In this document: piece by piece, positions 1-12,300 of the stretch
Numbering within the stretch: position 1 is the stretch's first letter
How the letters are laid out: each line of letters opens with the position of its first letter
Assembly (NCBI RefSeq): GCF_033958435.1
Contig: NC_134137.1
Location: forward strand, 228,449,501-228,513,500
Reading direction: 5' to 3'
DNA length: 64,000 bases
Source of the DNA: Carettochelys insculpta
Taxonomy: Eukaryota > Chordata > Testudines > Carettochelyidae
The notes under the pieces: model-generated
The model's input: the letters and a program-made list of their open reading frames with translations, nothing else
Database searches by the model: none
Told to the model about the DNA's origin: nothing
Made by a program: the position numbers and the translations under genes

Positions 1-205
1 CTTTCTGCTGGCCCTCGGGGCCTGTGTCATGCAGGGGAACGGATCAGAGGGGCACAACAGATACTTCTGGCTTTAAAATCTATGGGGTTACTGCCAGGGT
101 GGGTCACCTTGGGCGTGGGGAGACGTCCTCTGGGATGTTGGAAATCTGTTTTCTCTCCCCACGAATCCCTTCAGTTCCTCTCTGGGGGGCTCTTCTTCCT
201 CACAG

Positions 206-329
206 CGCTTTCAACAATGTCCTGAGCAACGTGGGCCATGTGCTGCTGGGCTTCCTCTTCCTCCTGATTGTGTTGCGCAGAGACATTCTCCACCGCCATT
301 TGCTGGAAGCCAAAGACACCTACACGCTG
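206..329 (+). CDS. SIDT1: SIDT1 exon (first in window)
   Basis: Acceptor CACAG ends at 205 and donor GT starts at 330. Base 206 is the third base of a codon begun in an upstream exon; the rest reads [11 protein letters not shown] and then a long hydrophobic segment ([11 protein letters not shown]) followed by RRDILHR. This is one membrane helix with positive residues after it. It ends in phase 0 with TAC ACG CTG. Confidence 0.93.
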
Positions 330-3300
330 GTACGGCATGCGCCCCGCTCAGCCTGGGCAGGGCCGGGGAGTCCTGGGACTGAACGCCCGACTGGGTTTGC
401 ACTGGCCGGTGACAGCCCCGCCTCAGGGGCAGCCGCGGTTTGAGTCACATATACGCCTGGCGCTCGGGGTCACTGCACGTTCCAGCTGGGGTGCTGCTGT
501 GGTGAAACGTTTCTGCCTTTCAGGCGGGTGGCTTGGCAGCCGGCGTTAGAGCTGAGGTCCTTCCTTCAGTGCCCTCTTGGGAGGGAAAGGGGGTAGCCTG
601 TCGTGCAGAACTCTGCTCTGGTTCGCGCCCTGGGGGCAGCGAGGGGAAAGGTGTTTGAGGGACTGTCCCTCACCAAAGGCCCAGCTTCAGATTAGTAACA
701 TGAACCTCACTGCGTGGCGTCCAAGTGCCGTTACTCCATGGAGCGTTAACGCAGCATGAGTGAGACCCTGCTGTCAGCCTTGCTGAGGGGGCTGAGTAGT
801 TCTCAGCCATCCGTTTGGGGTGGTGAACATTCCCAGGGTGTTTTTTATTTTTGTAAAAGTCCAGAGCAGCCCCTGTGAAGCGTAACGTCTCCAGGAGAGG
901 CTCCAACGTCTCTGCTCCTTTTAAGGGTGTGGGCACAAGCCCATTTTACTGGAGTAACTCGGCTGGCTCTGCCTGAGCTGCACTGAACGGGAAGTTTATT
1001 TTAACCACAGACCTAGGAACCTTCCATCTTCCAGCCAGTGCCTAATTTTTTCCCTGACACCTGTAGGGTGGGCAGTTCATAGCCCCAGCACCTCTCTGCT
1101 TGCAGCATCAGTTATGAATGTAAAAAATTACTTAAGCCCCGACACCTCTTTCCTTACATAAGAACATAAGAAGGGTCATACTGAGTCAGACCAAAGGTCC
1201 ATCCAGCCAAGTATCCTGTCTGCCAACAGTGGCCAATACCAGGTGCCCCCGAGGGAGTGGACCGAACAGGTAACAATCAAGCAATCTCTCTTCTGGTATC
1301 CATCTCCAGCCTATGACAAAGAGACGCTAAGGACACCATTCCTTAAGCATCCTGGCTAATAGCCATTAATGGACCTAACCTCCATGAATTTATCTAGTTC
1401 TTTTTTAAACCATTATATTCCTAGCCCTTACAGCCTCCTGTGGCAAGGAGTTCCACAGGTTACTGTGCGTTGTGTGAAGAAGAACTTCCTTTTACTTGTT
1501 TTAAACCTGCTGCCCATTAGTGTCATTTGGTGTCCCCTAGTTCTGACCCACTAGTTCTAATGTGGTGTGAGGCAAGTGTTCTCAGCCCCACCAACGTGCT
1601 ATGAAAACTCAGCAGCTCACCGGTGGCATTACTCATTTTCTGCGTCTAAAATCCAGGGCTGGCATTGGGGGAGCCGGCAGGGCCGTTGCCCCAGGCCCCA
1701 TGCCACAGGTGCCCCTGTGAAGTTAAGCTTCTCAGGCTTTGCTTTCAGCCCCAGGTGGCTGGGCTTGGGGCCTCAGGCTTCAGCCCCCTGTGGTAGGACT
1801 TCAGCTTTCTGCCGAGGGCCCCAGTGAGTCTAATGGTGGCCCTGCTTGATGGACCCACTGACACCTGCTCGGAGCACCCCAGGGGCCCTGGACCTCTAGT
1901 TGAGAACCATGGGTGCAGAGTGGATCAGTGTCCCTGGACTTCCAAATGAGACCCTAACATGGGTCCTCGCAAAGATCTCTTCTCAGAAGGGCTGGAGTTC
2001 AGCTCTCCACTGCCCTGCACCTTTGTTCTCATTCACACCTGGGGGAAATGGGTGTAAGATGCTGCTCTTCTGCTGTTCTAGTGCCTTACACCAGTGGTGC
2101 ATGTCATTCACCCAGTGGTAACTTACCACACGAGAGGCAGGACGGTGGGAATCTGGGCTGGGGTTTTCAGTATCATTGCACTGACAAATCCACCCGTGGT
2201 CTGCTGCATCCTGCTTAGGGTGACCAGACAGCACGTGTGAGAAATCAGGATACAGGTGCAGGGGTGCCTTCATAACACAAAGCCCCACATACCCCAGGGC
2301 ATCTGGTCAACCTAATTCTGTCCCCGGAGCCCTGCCAGCAGTTCCAGCTGGCTGGAGCTCAGACTGCAGAGCAGCATGGCCGTGTGCTGCGGTGGGAGTA
2401 ACATTTCATTTGAGCGCTGCAGGAATCTAAGTGCAAATTACTGCGCTACAGGTTGAATCTCTCTAATCTGGCACTCTCTGGTCTGGCAGCATCCATAACA
2501 CGGCATGGTTTTAGTTAGAGGGATGAACACTTGTCATGGGTGTGGCCAAGTTTCCCGCGGTCCCATAAAATTTGTTTCCAGTCACCAGCCCTGGCTCTCA
2601 GTGTCCTGTGCTGTTATTTAGCTCTAATTTACCTCTAAATGTCTTCTAAGAGCCCAGGGAGCAGAGGAAGTGCTGGTAATGTGCTGCACAATATCAACCT
2701 CCTGTGGTCCGGCAAATTCTCTCGTTCGGCACGGGTCAGGTCCCGTGGGTGCTGGACAAGAGGGGTTCAGCCTGTCTTACCCTGCGTACCTTTAGCTCTC
2801 TTCCCTCCTCTTGGCCCAGGAGTATGGAATCCCCAAACACTTTGGTCTCTTCTATGCCATGGGCATTGCTTTGATGATGGAAGGGGTTCTCAGTGCTTGT
2901 TACCACGTCTGCCCCAACTACTCCAACTTCCAGTTTGGTAAGTGGAGAACTCCAGCCCATAGAGAAACTTATGGGGAAAGGGGGCTTGGATTTCACCCAC
3001 TCAAGTGTGAAGCAGAGTTGTGCAATGGACCTTCCCCCCCTCCCCCCGGCCCTGGAGGATGGCACAGCAGACTTCACTGGAGCTGGCCACTGGCTGGGTG
3101 TGCAGGGACCAGTTAGTGAACGCTGTGGTTTTCGTACTCCATTTGATGATGGACAGTGCAAGCGGGTGGGTTAACGCTCTGCTGGCATGAATTATGGTTC
3201 CCCTCAGTTCTAGTACTCAGTGTCCAAAGGTAGCATAGACCAGGCCTAAACTCTTCGCCTCTGAGGTCCTGACTGCCCTTCTTACACCCCTTACCCCAGG

Positions 3301-6300
3301 CAATGGGCCAGGTAGCTAACACGTGTGCCTCAACCCCACCAGGCTGGAAACTGTCTGCCTGTAGGTCAGGTTGCCAGTTCCCTGCAGTGATCCCACGTGG
3401 CCCTGTTGTGCTGGCATGTTCCAACTGCTTCTCGCTCTGCATTGCTTCCCAGCGCCCAGGGGAGCTCGCAGTGAAAACCAGAGAGCAGTTGTGGCAAACT
3501 GGTGTCGCTCCCGGGAGTTTTGCCTGCCAGCCCAGGGTGTGGCTCCTGGGCTCTGCCCTGGTTTACAGAGGCTCCCTGAAGCGCCGTCCCAGTCGCCTGG
3601 GCGGTGAGTGAGGAAAAGCCCTGTCCTCATTTTCTGTTCTCTTCTTTTCACAGACACCTCCTTCATGTACATGATTGCAGGGCTCTGCATGCTTAAGCTG
3701 TACCAGACCCGCCACCCTGACATCAACGCCAGCGCCTACTCCGCTTATGCCTCCTTCGCCGTGGTCATCTGCCTGGCTGTCCTCGGGGTGGTACGAACCT
3801 TTGCCCCCTGCCCCTGCTCTGCGGGAGGGAGAAGCGCTGCTCATCCAGTGAAGGAAAAGCACCGGGGAAGGGAGCGTAGAGCAGAGGGACCTGCAAAGCT
3901 GGCCCGTAGCTGAGTGTTATCAGTGCTGCAGGGCCTTGGCTCTCCTTTAAAGCTACTCACTCTCCTGGGCTCTAGAGTTCCCCTAGAGTCCTGAGCCTAG
4001 AGCTACCCAGGTCCTGCAGACAGCGGGAATGGAGTTGTCTCCTGCAGGCCTGGCCTCCTCCCTGACAGGCCTCCTAAGCCTCCCATGGGCTGAGGCAGAA
4101 ATGGTTCATGTGCACCGGGGTGTCCTCCCCACAACAGTTGGGGGTAACGAGCTTGCCTCCCTGGAGGCCTGGGGTCTGGTATAGGTGAAGCAGGGAAGGA
4201 AAATGAGCAATACCAGGCTGTGGTCTAATTACTAGGGCACATTCTTCATCAGAAAAGCCGCTGCAATGCAGGATACAGGCCATTTCGGCCGGCAGGTTGC
4301 TCACAGGAGAGTCCCAGAGCTAGAATAGTGGGGGGTATAGAGCTGGAGGAATGGACATGCAGCTGCACTGGGGAGCCCCAGCAGTGAAACAGCGGGGAAC
4401 GCGACAGGTCAGTAGGAAGGCTCCAGACTGGAGCAGTGGGCAAGACCACGAGTTAGAAGGGCAGGGCACTGGTAGAGCATGGGGGCGGGTCTTATAACTG
4501 GGAGAGCAGGAGGCCACAACTACTCGCCCACCGGCATGAGTCCCAGCACACGGCTTTCTAGTCTATAACAGCAGCCGACCCTTCGATTATTGCTTGAAAA
4601 CAGACACGTCGTTCGATCAGATTCTTTGTACCAGCTCCCTGTTTGGGCACAGGCCACCCGACATGGAGTACTCAGGCCCTAGTTTAACTCCCCACAGAGC
4701 CTGTTACTCTCAACCCTGGGCTGCCTGGATTTGCAAATGTGAAACTTGAACCCATGCTGAAAGGGAGCAGCATGGAACAAGCGCAGACAGCGAGAGCTTT
4801 GCAACATTGCGGCCGATCATTTCGTTGCGCAGCTCATGGGAAATTCCAGTTTAAGGTTCCCTCAATAATTTTCGTAACAGAGAGAAAGTCGCGCTGTCTA
4901 CATACTATCAAGTCAAAAAAGCAGTAAAGTAGCACTTTAAAGACTAACAAAATAATTTATTCAGTGCGCTTTGGTGGGTCCCATGAAAGCTCACTGAATA
5001 AATTATTTTGTTAGTCTTTAAAGTGCTACTTTACTGCTTTTCTGTTCTCAATAATTTTAGTGCTGCCTCTGTGCATACATTAGGGCTTCATCAGGTGAAC
5101 ACCCAATGCTGGGTGAGGAGACCTATGTACTGGCAAACAATACAAAGCAAACCCAATGCATAGGATCCTATGACCCTAAATACATCTGGAGCAAGTAGGT
5201 CTTTGTGTTTTCACTGCATATATTGTGAGATCGTGTCAGGAAACTCCACTGTACTGCACACACCCACAGGGCAGCCATTGTATTGGACTCTTGTATTTCC
5301 TGACTTCTTAATATGCAGTTAATACCTTTGAGTTTAATATCGCAGTGACATGCATCTTGTGTATCTGGGCAACTCACAACTGAAAGGGAGGAGAAAGTGT
5401 GGTCATTCTGGCCTTACACTGAGCACCTTTGTCCTTTCCGGGGCTTGGAGACGCTTCTCTCAGGAAGGCCACACCTGTCGCTCGTGCTCTTTCTTGTGGT
5501 TGGCCTGTAGAGCGAGTGTTCCTCGGACAGGAGCTCTTCCCTGTGTTCTCTCCTTTGTGCACAGCGAGGGGTTGTTCTGAGTCGGCATGTTCCAGGACTG
5601 GCCCACCCGCCAGGGGCGTTGAGGGCTGATGGCGCACCTTTCTTTGGGTTGGATTTGTGCTCAGCGCTGCTGGAGCCCCAGCTCACTTTTATTTACGTAC
5701 CTAAATATAGGGTTAGGACTCGGACCCAGGCAGCCAGGTGGAACATTTTGGCTCTGTCCTTTAGCAGTTTCTGTATTTGGTGAGCGTCTCTGATGGCCCA
5801 GGGTGGAGTTGGAGGGTGAGCAACCAGCGGCAGTGCTTGAGAACCCACTGTTTTTGTGCCCAGGTGTTCGGAAAGAACGATTTGTGGTTTTGGGTCATCT
5901 TCTCAGTCATCCACGTCGTGGCCTCACTGGCTCTCAGCACCCAGATCTACTACATGGGCCGCTTCAAAATAGGTAAGCCCTCGGCCTTTGGAGAAGTTGG
6001 CTTTTTGTCCTAGATGCTGAAGTGCCTCTGACTTACTACCTTGAAATAGGCACGAGAACTAACCACCGCAGCTTAGCCCACCCCTGCAGGGGCAGCCTGG
6101 CTGTCGGGGCCTTGTTCCAGGGTCGGCGGAGTGCCGCTCGCCTGATGTGGTGGTCTTGTTCTGTGTGGTACTTTCACCTCTGCTGCCCGGCACAGTGGCC
6201 CACTTTGTGGCATTCCAGCTGACAAGGTCTGCAAGGATGTTGTCACAGGGACTCTATGCCCAGCGTGCCCCTCCCTGTTCTGTTGTGCCCGGAGGTGGTG

Positions 6301-9300
6301 CTGTACCTGGGAGTTAAACCACTCGGTATGTAGAGGGGCAGCTGGGAGGCATCTGCTCTCCTACGCCACACAATGGTTGCACGCCGCTCACAAACCTCTT
6401 TCTCCTTTCTCTTCTGCTGCCCTTGGCTTCAGATGTCCCCGACACAGGTAACCGGCAGCTCCCTTCCTTCCCGGTTTGGATTGACGAGCAACAGTGTAGC
6501 AGGTGGATGGGACACATGTCCCTCCAGCCTGCTGCGCGGGTTCCTAAGGGTCAAATCAGTGGCTGACTGTGGGCCCTGGGAAGTGCACACGGCAGTGGAA
6601 AAGCCTCTGTTCCATTGCAGAAAGGAGCTGCAGTTGGAGCAGGCAGGGAGGAGGGCTCCAGCCTTGGTTCTCTGGAGTCTGTGCTCGTTCCAGGCAAGCG
6701 TCTAAGGGGATGGGCCTGTGAGAGTGTCGGATCTCTCAGGCACGAAGCCTCCAGTAAGGGCAGTGCAGGAGTTTCAGGGGCAGGAGGAGGAGATGCCCAA
6801 CAAGACCTGCCCCACCAAGGGCTTGTCGCCATTTTCTCTGGCTGAGGATTGATGAATCGCTCCCTCGGTGCGAGCTCTCAGAGAAGGGAAGCATGCAAGG
6901 TGCTTGGCCTTTCTCCAGGCCTCGGCACATACTCCTGCCTCCCTCTGAGGACCCGCCAGAGAGTACCTCAGGCACGTGCCGGGGGGTGGGGGGGAGAGGA
7001 ACCTTGGACAGCGCCAAGGGGCGATAGGTGAGTGTTGAAACTCGGCAAGGCCAATTGCCATTCAGCTGACAGCTGTCTGTATTCTGGTGCCCCCTTGTGG
7101 CGCTGCAGCCCCCCTGCGCTGTGAGTCGGCGTGAGCTGTGGCACCAAAGATCGGCTTCCCAAAGGGGTAGCAAAGCTATCGGGTGTGGTGGGCGTGGGCT
7201 CCCCTCTTCCATGCCCTCCTCAGTTAGTGTCACCCGCTACCTGGGTAGCAATATCTTGTCACTGCCCCTGTCTGAGCTACTCAGCCGGATACATTGACTT
7301 TCCTGTCCTCTTATCTCCGGCAGACTTCGGGATTTTCCGCCGGGTGGGGATGGTGCTGTACACAGACTGCATCCAGCAGTGCAGCCGGCCGATGTACATG
7401 GTAGGTGGTTTCCCAGGTTTGCCCGTGGTGGTTACCGAGTTGCCCACAAGGGAGAGGCTAAAGCTGTGCAGAGCATGTTCAGGCAGCACATGTGGCTACT
7501 CAAATGGTGGACAAAGAAAAAAAAATTAGGAAAAGCCCTCCATACTGAAAAGCTACTGTCCTGGCTCTGGACTGCCATAGGTGTAGGGTGGAGGAGGCTT
7601 CTGGGGGGAGCTTGAGGTGAATTGGTCAAGGAAGGTTTTTATTTTCCCTTGGAAGATTTTTGAAAACTATAGTCTGTGGAGGGTGCTCCCCCGGGAGGTC
7701 AGCACTGCGCCCTGAACAGTCGCTGTCTTACAGCCTTACCCTGGGAATGGCTGCTGTTGCTTTAGCTGTAGGGCTGCAGCTCTTATTCCTGCCTCCCCCC
7801 TGGGGCATATGGCATTTCACAGGCAAAACAAAAATCCCCCCAGGGTGCGGTTATTGTGACCTAAGCCACTTGAACTGACCCCATTCAGTACTGACCCCAG
7901 TCTGGCACCTAGTGTTTCTTACAGGCCAAGCCATTCCTATCTGTCCCAGGTGCCTGTGAACTTCTGAGCAGTTCAGCTTCACACACCCTCTCTGTTACTT
8001 TTTGAAAAAGATGCTTCTTTTACGTCTCTTGGGACGGTGAGATTTTCCCATGCAGACTGCCTCCCCCTTGGCTCTGAAGAAAACACTGTTATTTGGGAAT
8101 AGAAAGTCCCATCTACAACGCCAAAGCAATCTGAATGTGCAGAAAACAGGTCAGGGGTTAAAGGGACATCCTCCACTTAAAAAGTCCGCAAAGTTTGTCA
8201 CTTACTAACATTTCTATACTTAGTTACAAGAATGGGCCCCAAACATTTTCAGTCACAGTGAACGTGGACGACTGGGGAGTTCTCTTGTGTTTGACAGCAT
8301 TCTGTGTTTCATCATTTTCCCTGTTTCCCTTTGTGTAGTCAGTTCCTTTGAGTGAGGGAGAGTTTTTTTAACGAAACAGGAAAAACATTATTTGAAAAAC
8401 CACAAAAAACTGATCAGGGGCTTCAAGGGCAGATGCATACCCTGAAATGCCTTGGAAGGAACTTCTGTTTCAGAACAGATTAGCAATGTCCCTTTAAAAT
8501 CTGTAAACATCGGAACAATTTTGTTTTCCTAGCACAAATGTTCATGATAAAAAGATCTGACAGTCACACATCCATGTATCTGTGAGAGGCAAATTTTAAA
8601 TATGGAAGTGTGAGCGTCTTGAACGACAGTGACTAAGCTCTCTGCCGGGACTCTTTGTCATATTTTGTGTAACATTGGTGACGACAAAACATTCATCATC
8701 AGTGATTGTTGTGCATTCTCCCCAGGACAGAATGGTGCTGCTTATTGTCGGAAACCTGGTCAACTGGTCCTTGTAAGTAGCAAGGGGGTCTGCATGTGTT
8801 TCGACATTGATTGTTGTAGGTGGCCGAGATGGGGTGGAAATGCAGTGCTATGTGTGGAGGTGGTGGTGGGGGGGTGGGAATTCTGTTGGATTTCAGCAAC
8901 CGTGAAATGAGGATAAGCAATTATCACCCATGCTAACGGGATTCAGGCTTGCTCAGGCAGGCTAGCCCCTAAACTGCTTGTGCTGTGTAGACACGCTCTG
9001 AGTCAGGACTCATCCACCGCCCTGCTCATGTTGCGAGAGGCGCCAACCCTTGGATGAGATACACAGTAAAAAGCCTGGCCTCTCGCTCAGGTGCGCTTGA
9101 TTGCCTTTTCCCAAGAAAAGTCTTTGTTAAAACTTAGGCTGGGTGATTGCATTGCACCTCCTTGTATCCACCCTGCCGCATTCTTCATTTTCTGTCCTGG
9201 CTTCATTTCCTCCCATGGGCAGGATCACCAAAGTGAATTGTGCGCAGGCCGCTCCCCATGCACCGGGTAGAGGAGGAGCAGCTAGTGTGGCTTTGGCACA

Positions 9301-12300
9301 GCTGTGGGTTTCCCCCCACAGCGGGCGCAGCTGCTTTAATGCAGCTTTCCAGGAATTTTGTAACCCTGTCATGGCTGAGAGGAGATGTGTCGCCTGGCTA
9401 AAGAAAGGTCTGGCCCTGGGCTCACTGAAATGAAGGCCCTTCTGCCTGCCTGACAGTCCACAGCCACCCTGGAAAAGGTGCAAACAAGAAACCCAAATGC
9501 AACTGAAAAACCAGGGAGGAATTTAGGGTGTTGGAATGTGACTTCTCAGCTGGAACGCAGGGCCCAGCTTATGCTCCTTGGAAATATCGGATGGAATTTT
9601 AACAGAAGGTCTGTATGCCCTGGCCTTTAGGTGGCTCTTCGGAACAGCAGCCTGCCGCAGGGAGATGGGAGGGCGAAAGACAGAAATTGGCAGGGGCAGG
9701 CCCTGGCACAACTACTCGAATGCCTTAGTTTAGAACTGATTAGAGATTTCAAAACTGACTGTGAAATGGAGCCAAATGGCAGATTCCTCTGTGGCCTAGG
9801 AAGACCAAGGAGGAAATCCTGCAAGCAACTGTGAGGGGCAGCAGGGGGCGCTCTAGTCATTCCTTCTCGGCCTCCCACCCACTCACTCAGCTTCTGAATA
9901 CTGCACTGAGCCTGACGGACAATACAGTGGCAATTCAGATGGGAAGCCCCAGACGTGAGGGCAGAATATATGGGTTGGCTGTAGAGAGGTGGGGGAAGGC
10001 CAGGACTCCTGAGTTCTGTTCTGAGCTCGTCCCCTGACTCATGTGGTCCCCTGGGGAGAGTCGCTTTCCACGTTTGCCTGGGTTTCCCATTTCTATAAGA
10101 GGCTGTTGGGTGGTCGGTCACCTGCCGTCCCAGAGAGCTGTGAGGCCAAACCTGTGTCTGTCAGGTCTCCCGTGGTAGCAGGAGCAATGTGTGATTGTCA
10201 CAGTCTGGAGTCTCCCTCCCCGGCATGGGTGAGACTGTTGGTTAACGTGTGTGTCTCTGTCCCTCCCTTCTCTCAGAGCTGTCTTTGGACTGGTGTATCG
10301 GCCAAGGGACTTCGCCTCCTACATGCTGGGGATCTTTATCTGTAACCTCCTGCTTTACCTGGCCTTTTACATCATCATGAAGGTGAAGGAGGCAGCCCCA
10401 GCTGCCTGGCGTGCTCTTGGTGTTTGTCTTTCTTCACAATCCTGTTCCGAAGGGGGAGCAAAAGCCTTCTGTGCATCAACTCCTTGGGTCTTCACAACTC
10501 CTGCAGTGTCAGCGAAAGTGGGGGGGGGGGCAGGCTGCCCCACATCTGCTCCCCTCACTGCCCCCCTGATCGCAATGGGACTCCCTGGTTCTGCAGCACA
10601 GGGGTTGGGCAGATCCCACTGACAATTCACGATCAGCTGTTTTTCTCACACAAATGTGGGACAACCCCTTATCAGTCCACCTTAAACTATGGGGGCATCA
10701 GTGCATTCTAGGGCCTCTCCCCTCGGATCCACTGCATGGACTTCTGGGTAATTCCCAACAGGGTGCATCGTGTGGGGGGTATTAGGGACACTGGTTGACC
10801 TGTTATTGCTGCAACATTTCTGATTGTCCAGGCATGCTGCAGAGGAAGCCTTGCAGCCCTCTTGGGTGTCCTGAATGGAGCTTGCAAAACTCCTGGGCTG
10901 GCACCAGCAAGAGGCTACAGAGCATTGTTGTCTCTTTGCAGAGTGCAGCTGAGGCCTTAAGTTCTCCCCCAGTGGCAACAGATGACCTAATCTTTCAAAA
11001 ACTCAAAGGGGCTGATGATTTTTTGTCCCAAAATTGAGCCTAAGGGATGGCCTGGGCTGCTGTTTTCAGGGCTGTGCTGGCTTATGCACAGTGACCCAGT
11101 GCGGTGTTCTTTGCTGTGACTGGAGGCGCAGCTGGTTGTTGGAAAAGACATTGCACGTTGCCTCACTTGGCTGGTTTTTGTTCCATTGTTGCAGCTCCGC
11201 AGCTCCGAGAAACTCCTGCCTATTCCATTATTCTGCATTGTGGCCACGGCTGTGGTTTGGGCCGCAGCCCTTTACTTCTTCTTCCAAAATCTCAGCAGCT
11301 GGGAGGTAAAGTTCCCCCATTTATGTCTCTTGAGCCCCACCTCTCTGTCTGTCCCTCCATCCATCAGACTCCACTCTCTGCTCCCTTTCCTTCCATGGCC
11401 CCTACTTCCAAATACCCCTTTTACTCTTGCAGTCAGTGTCTTAGAAGAGAAGTCTGAGGTGTGAGTAAGAGTGACCGGCAAAGAAAGGGCAAACTCCTGC
11501 AATGGGACTGTAACAGACATGGCCTAAAATAACCGACACTAGCACAGAGATAGCCATGGGAACTGTGTAGCAAACTGTTGACCCTGTGGTTCCTTAACTG
11601 AGAGTGATCCAGAAAGAGGCTGTTGGGGGAGAGGGAAAATATCACTATGTCTTGCTAGGTCTGTAATGTGAGCTCTTGTAGAAGCTCCCAGATTTCTCCC
11701 CTGGGCTGTTTCTTTGGAGGGCAATGTCTTTTCTCCTGCTTCTGTTTGCATAGGGTGGGTGTCTGTCACCAGTGTTTCTTTTAGACTCTCCTGTGCTCTG
11801 CATGGTCCCCATGCAGCGTTCATGGTCCCCAAACACAGTGTTCAGACAGAACATTGATTTAAGATTTTAGCCTGGAGTGAGCAGAGAACAGCTGATAAAG
11901 GCGTTAGCTTTTACACAGTGTTGTAGCTGTATCAGTCCAGGGATATTAGAGAGACAAGGCAGGCAAGGTAACATCTTTTATTGGGCCGCTTTCCCTTGGT
12001 GAGACAAGCTTTAGAGCATATCCAGAGCTGGGCCATGTCACAGTTAAGTACAAGATTGAACAGACAACGTGCACAAACTACTTCTGCTAAACTAAGGGGC
12101 CATTCCCAGAGGTGGACTCTTAATACCCCTGCAGGCCTAGGATGAAGAGGAAGTTAGTGGGTTACAAACTGCTTTAATAAGCCATAAATCCTGTGTCTTT
12201 ACTGAGTCCATGATTTTTAGTGTCTAGCAGTTGTGAACGTAAGCTCCCAGGTCCATCTTTTGAAAGCGTTGTGCAGGTTTCCTGTGAGGACAAGGACCGA

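Larger units (their letters stand above)
330..2819 (+). other. SIDT1 intron with CR1 and inverted-repeat elements
   Basis: Intron between the 206-329 and 2820-2937 exons. It holds an antisense CR1 fragment (1155-1562) and a TA-flanked inverted-repeat element (2449-2774). At 1570-1910 there is a candidate repeat whose ends resemble GTTCTCA and TTGAGAAC in inverted order, possibly hAT-like, weakly supported. I recognise nothing in 330-1150 or 1910-2440. Confidence 0.8.

Noticed and set aside
4861..5058. Rho-independent-type terminator from the perfect hairpin
   Set aside because: This is vertebrate DNA; the hairpin is explained by a foldback insertion with target-site duplication.
6736..7233. 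165-residue frame on the - strand
   Set aside because: Lies in a GC-rich SIDT1 intron, resembles no family, and long chance frames are expected in GC-rich DNA.
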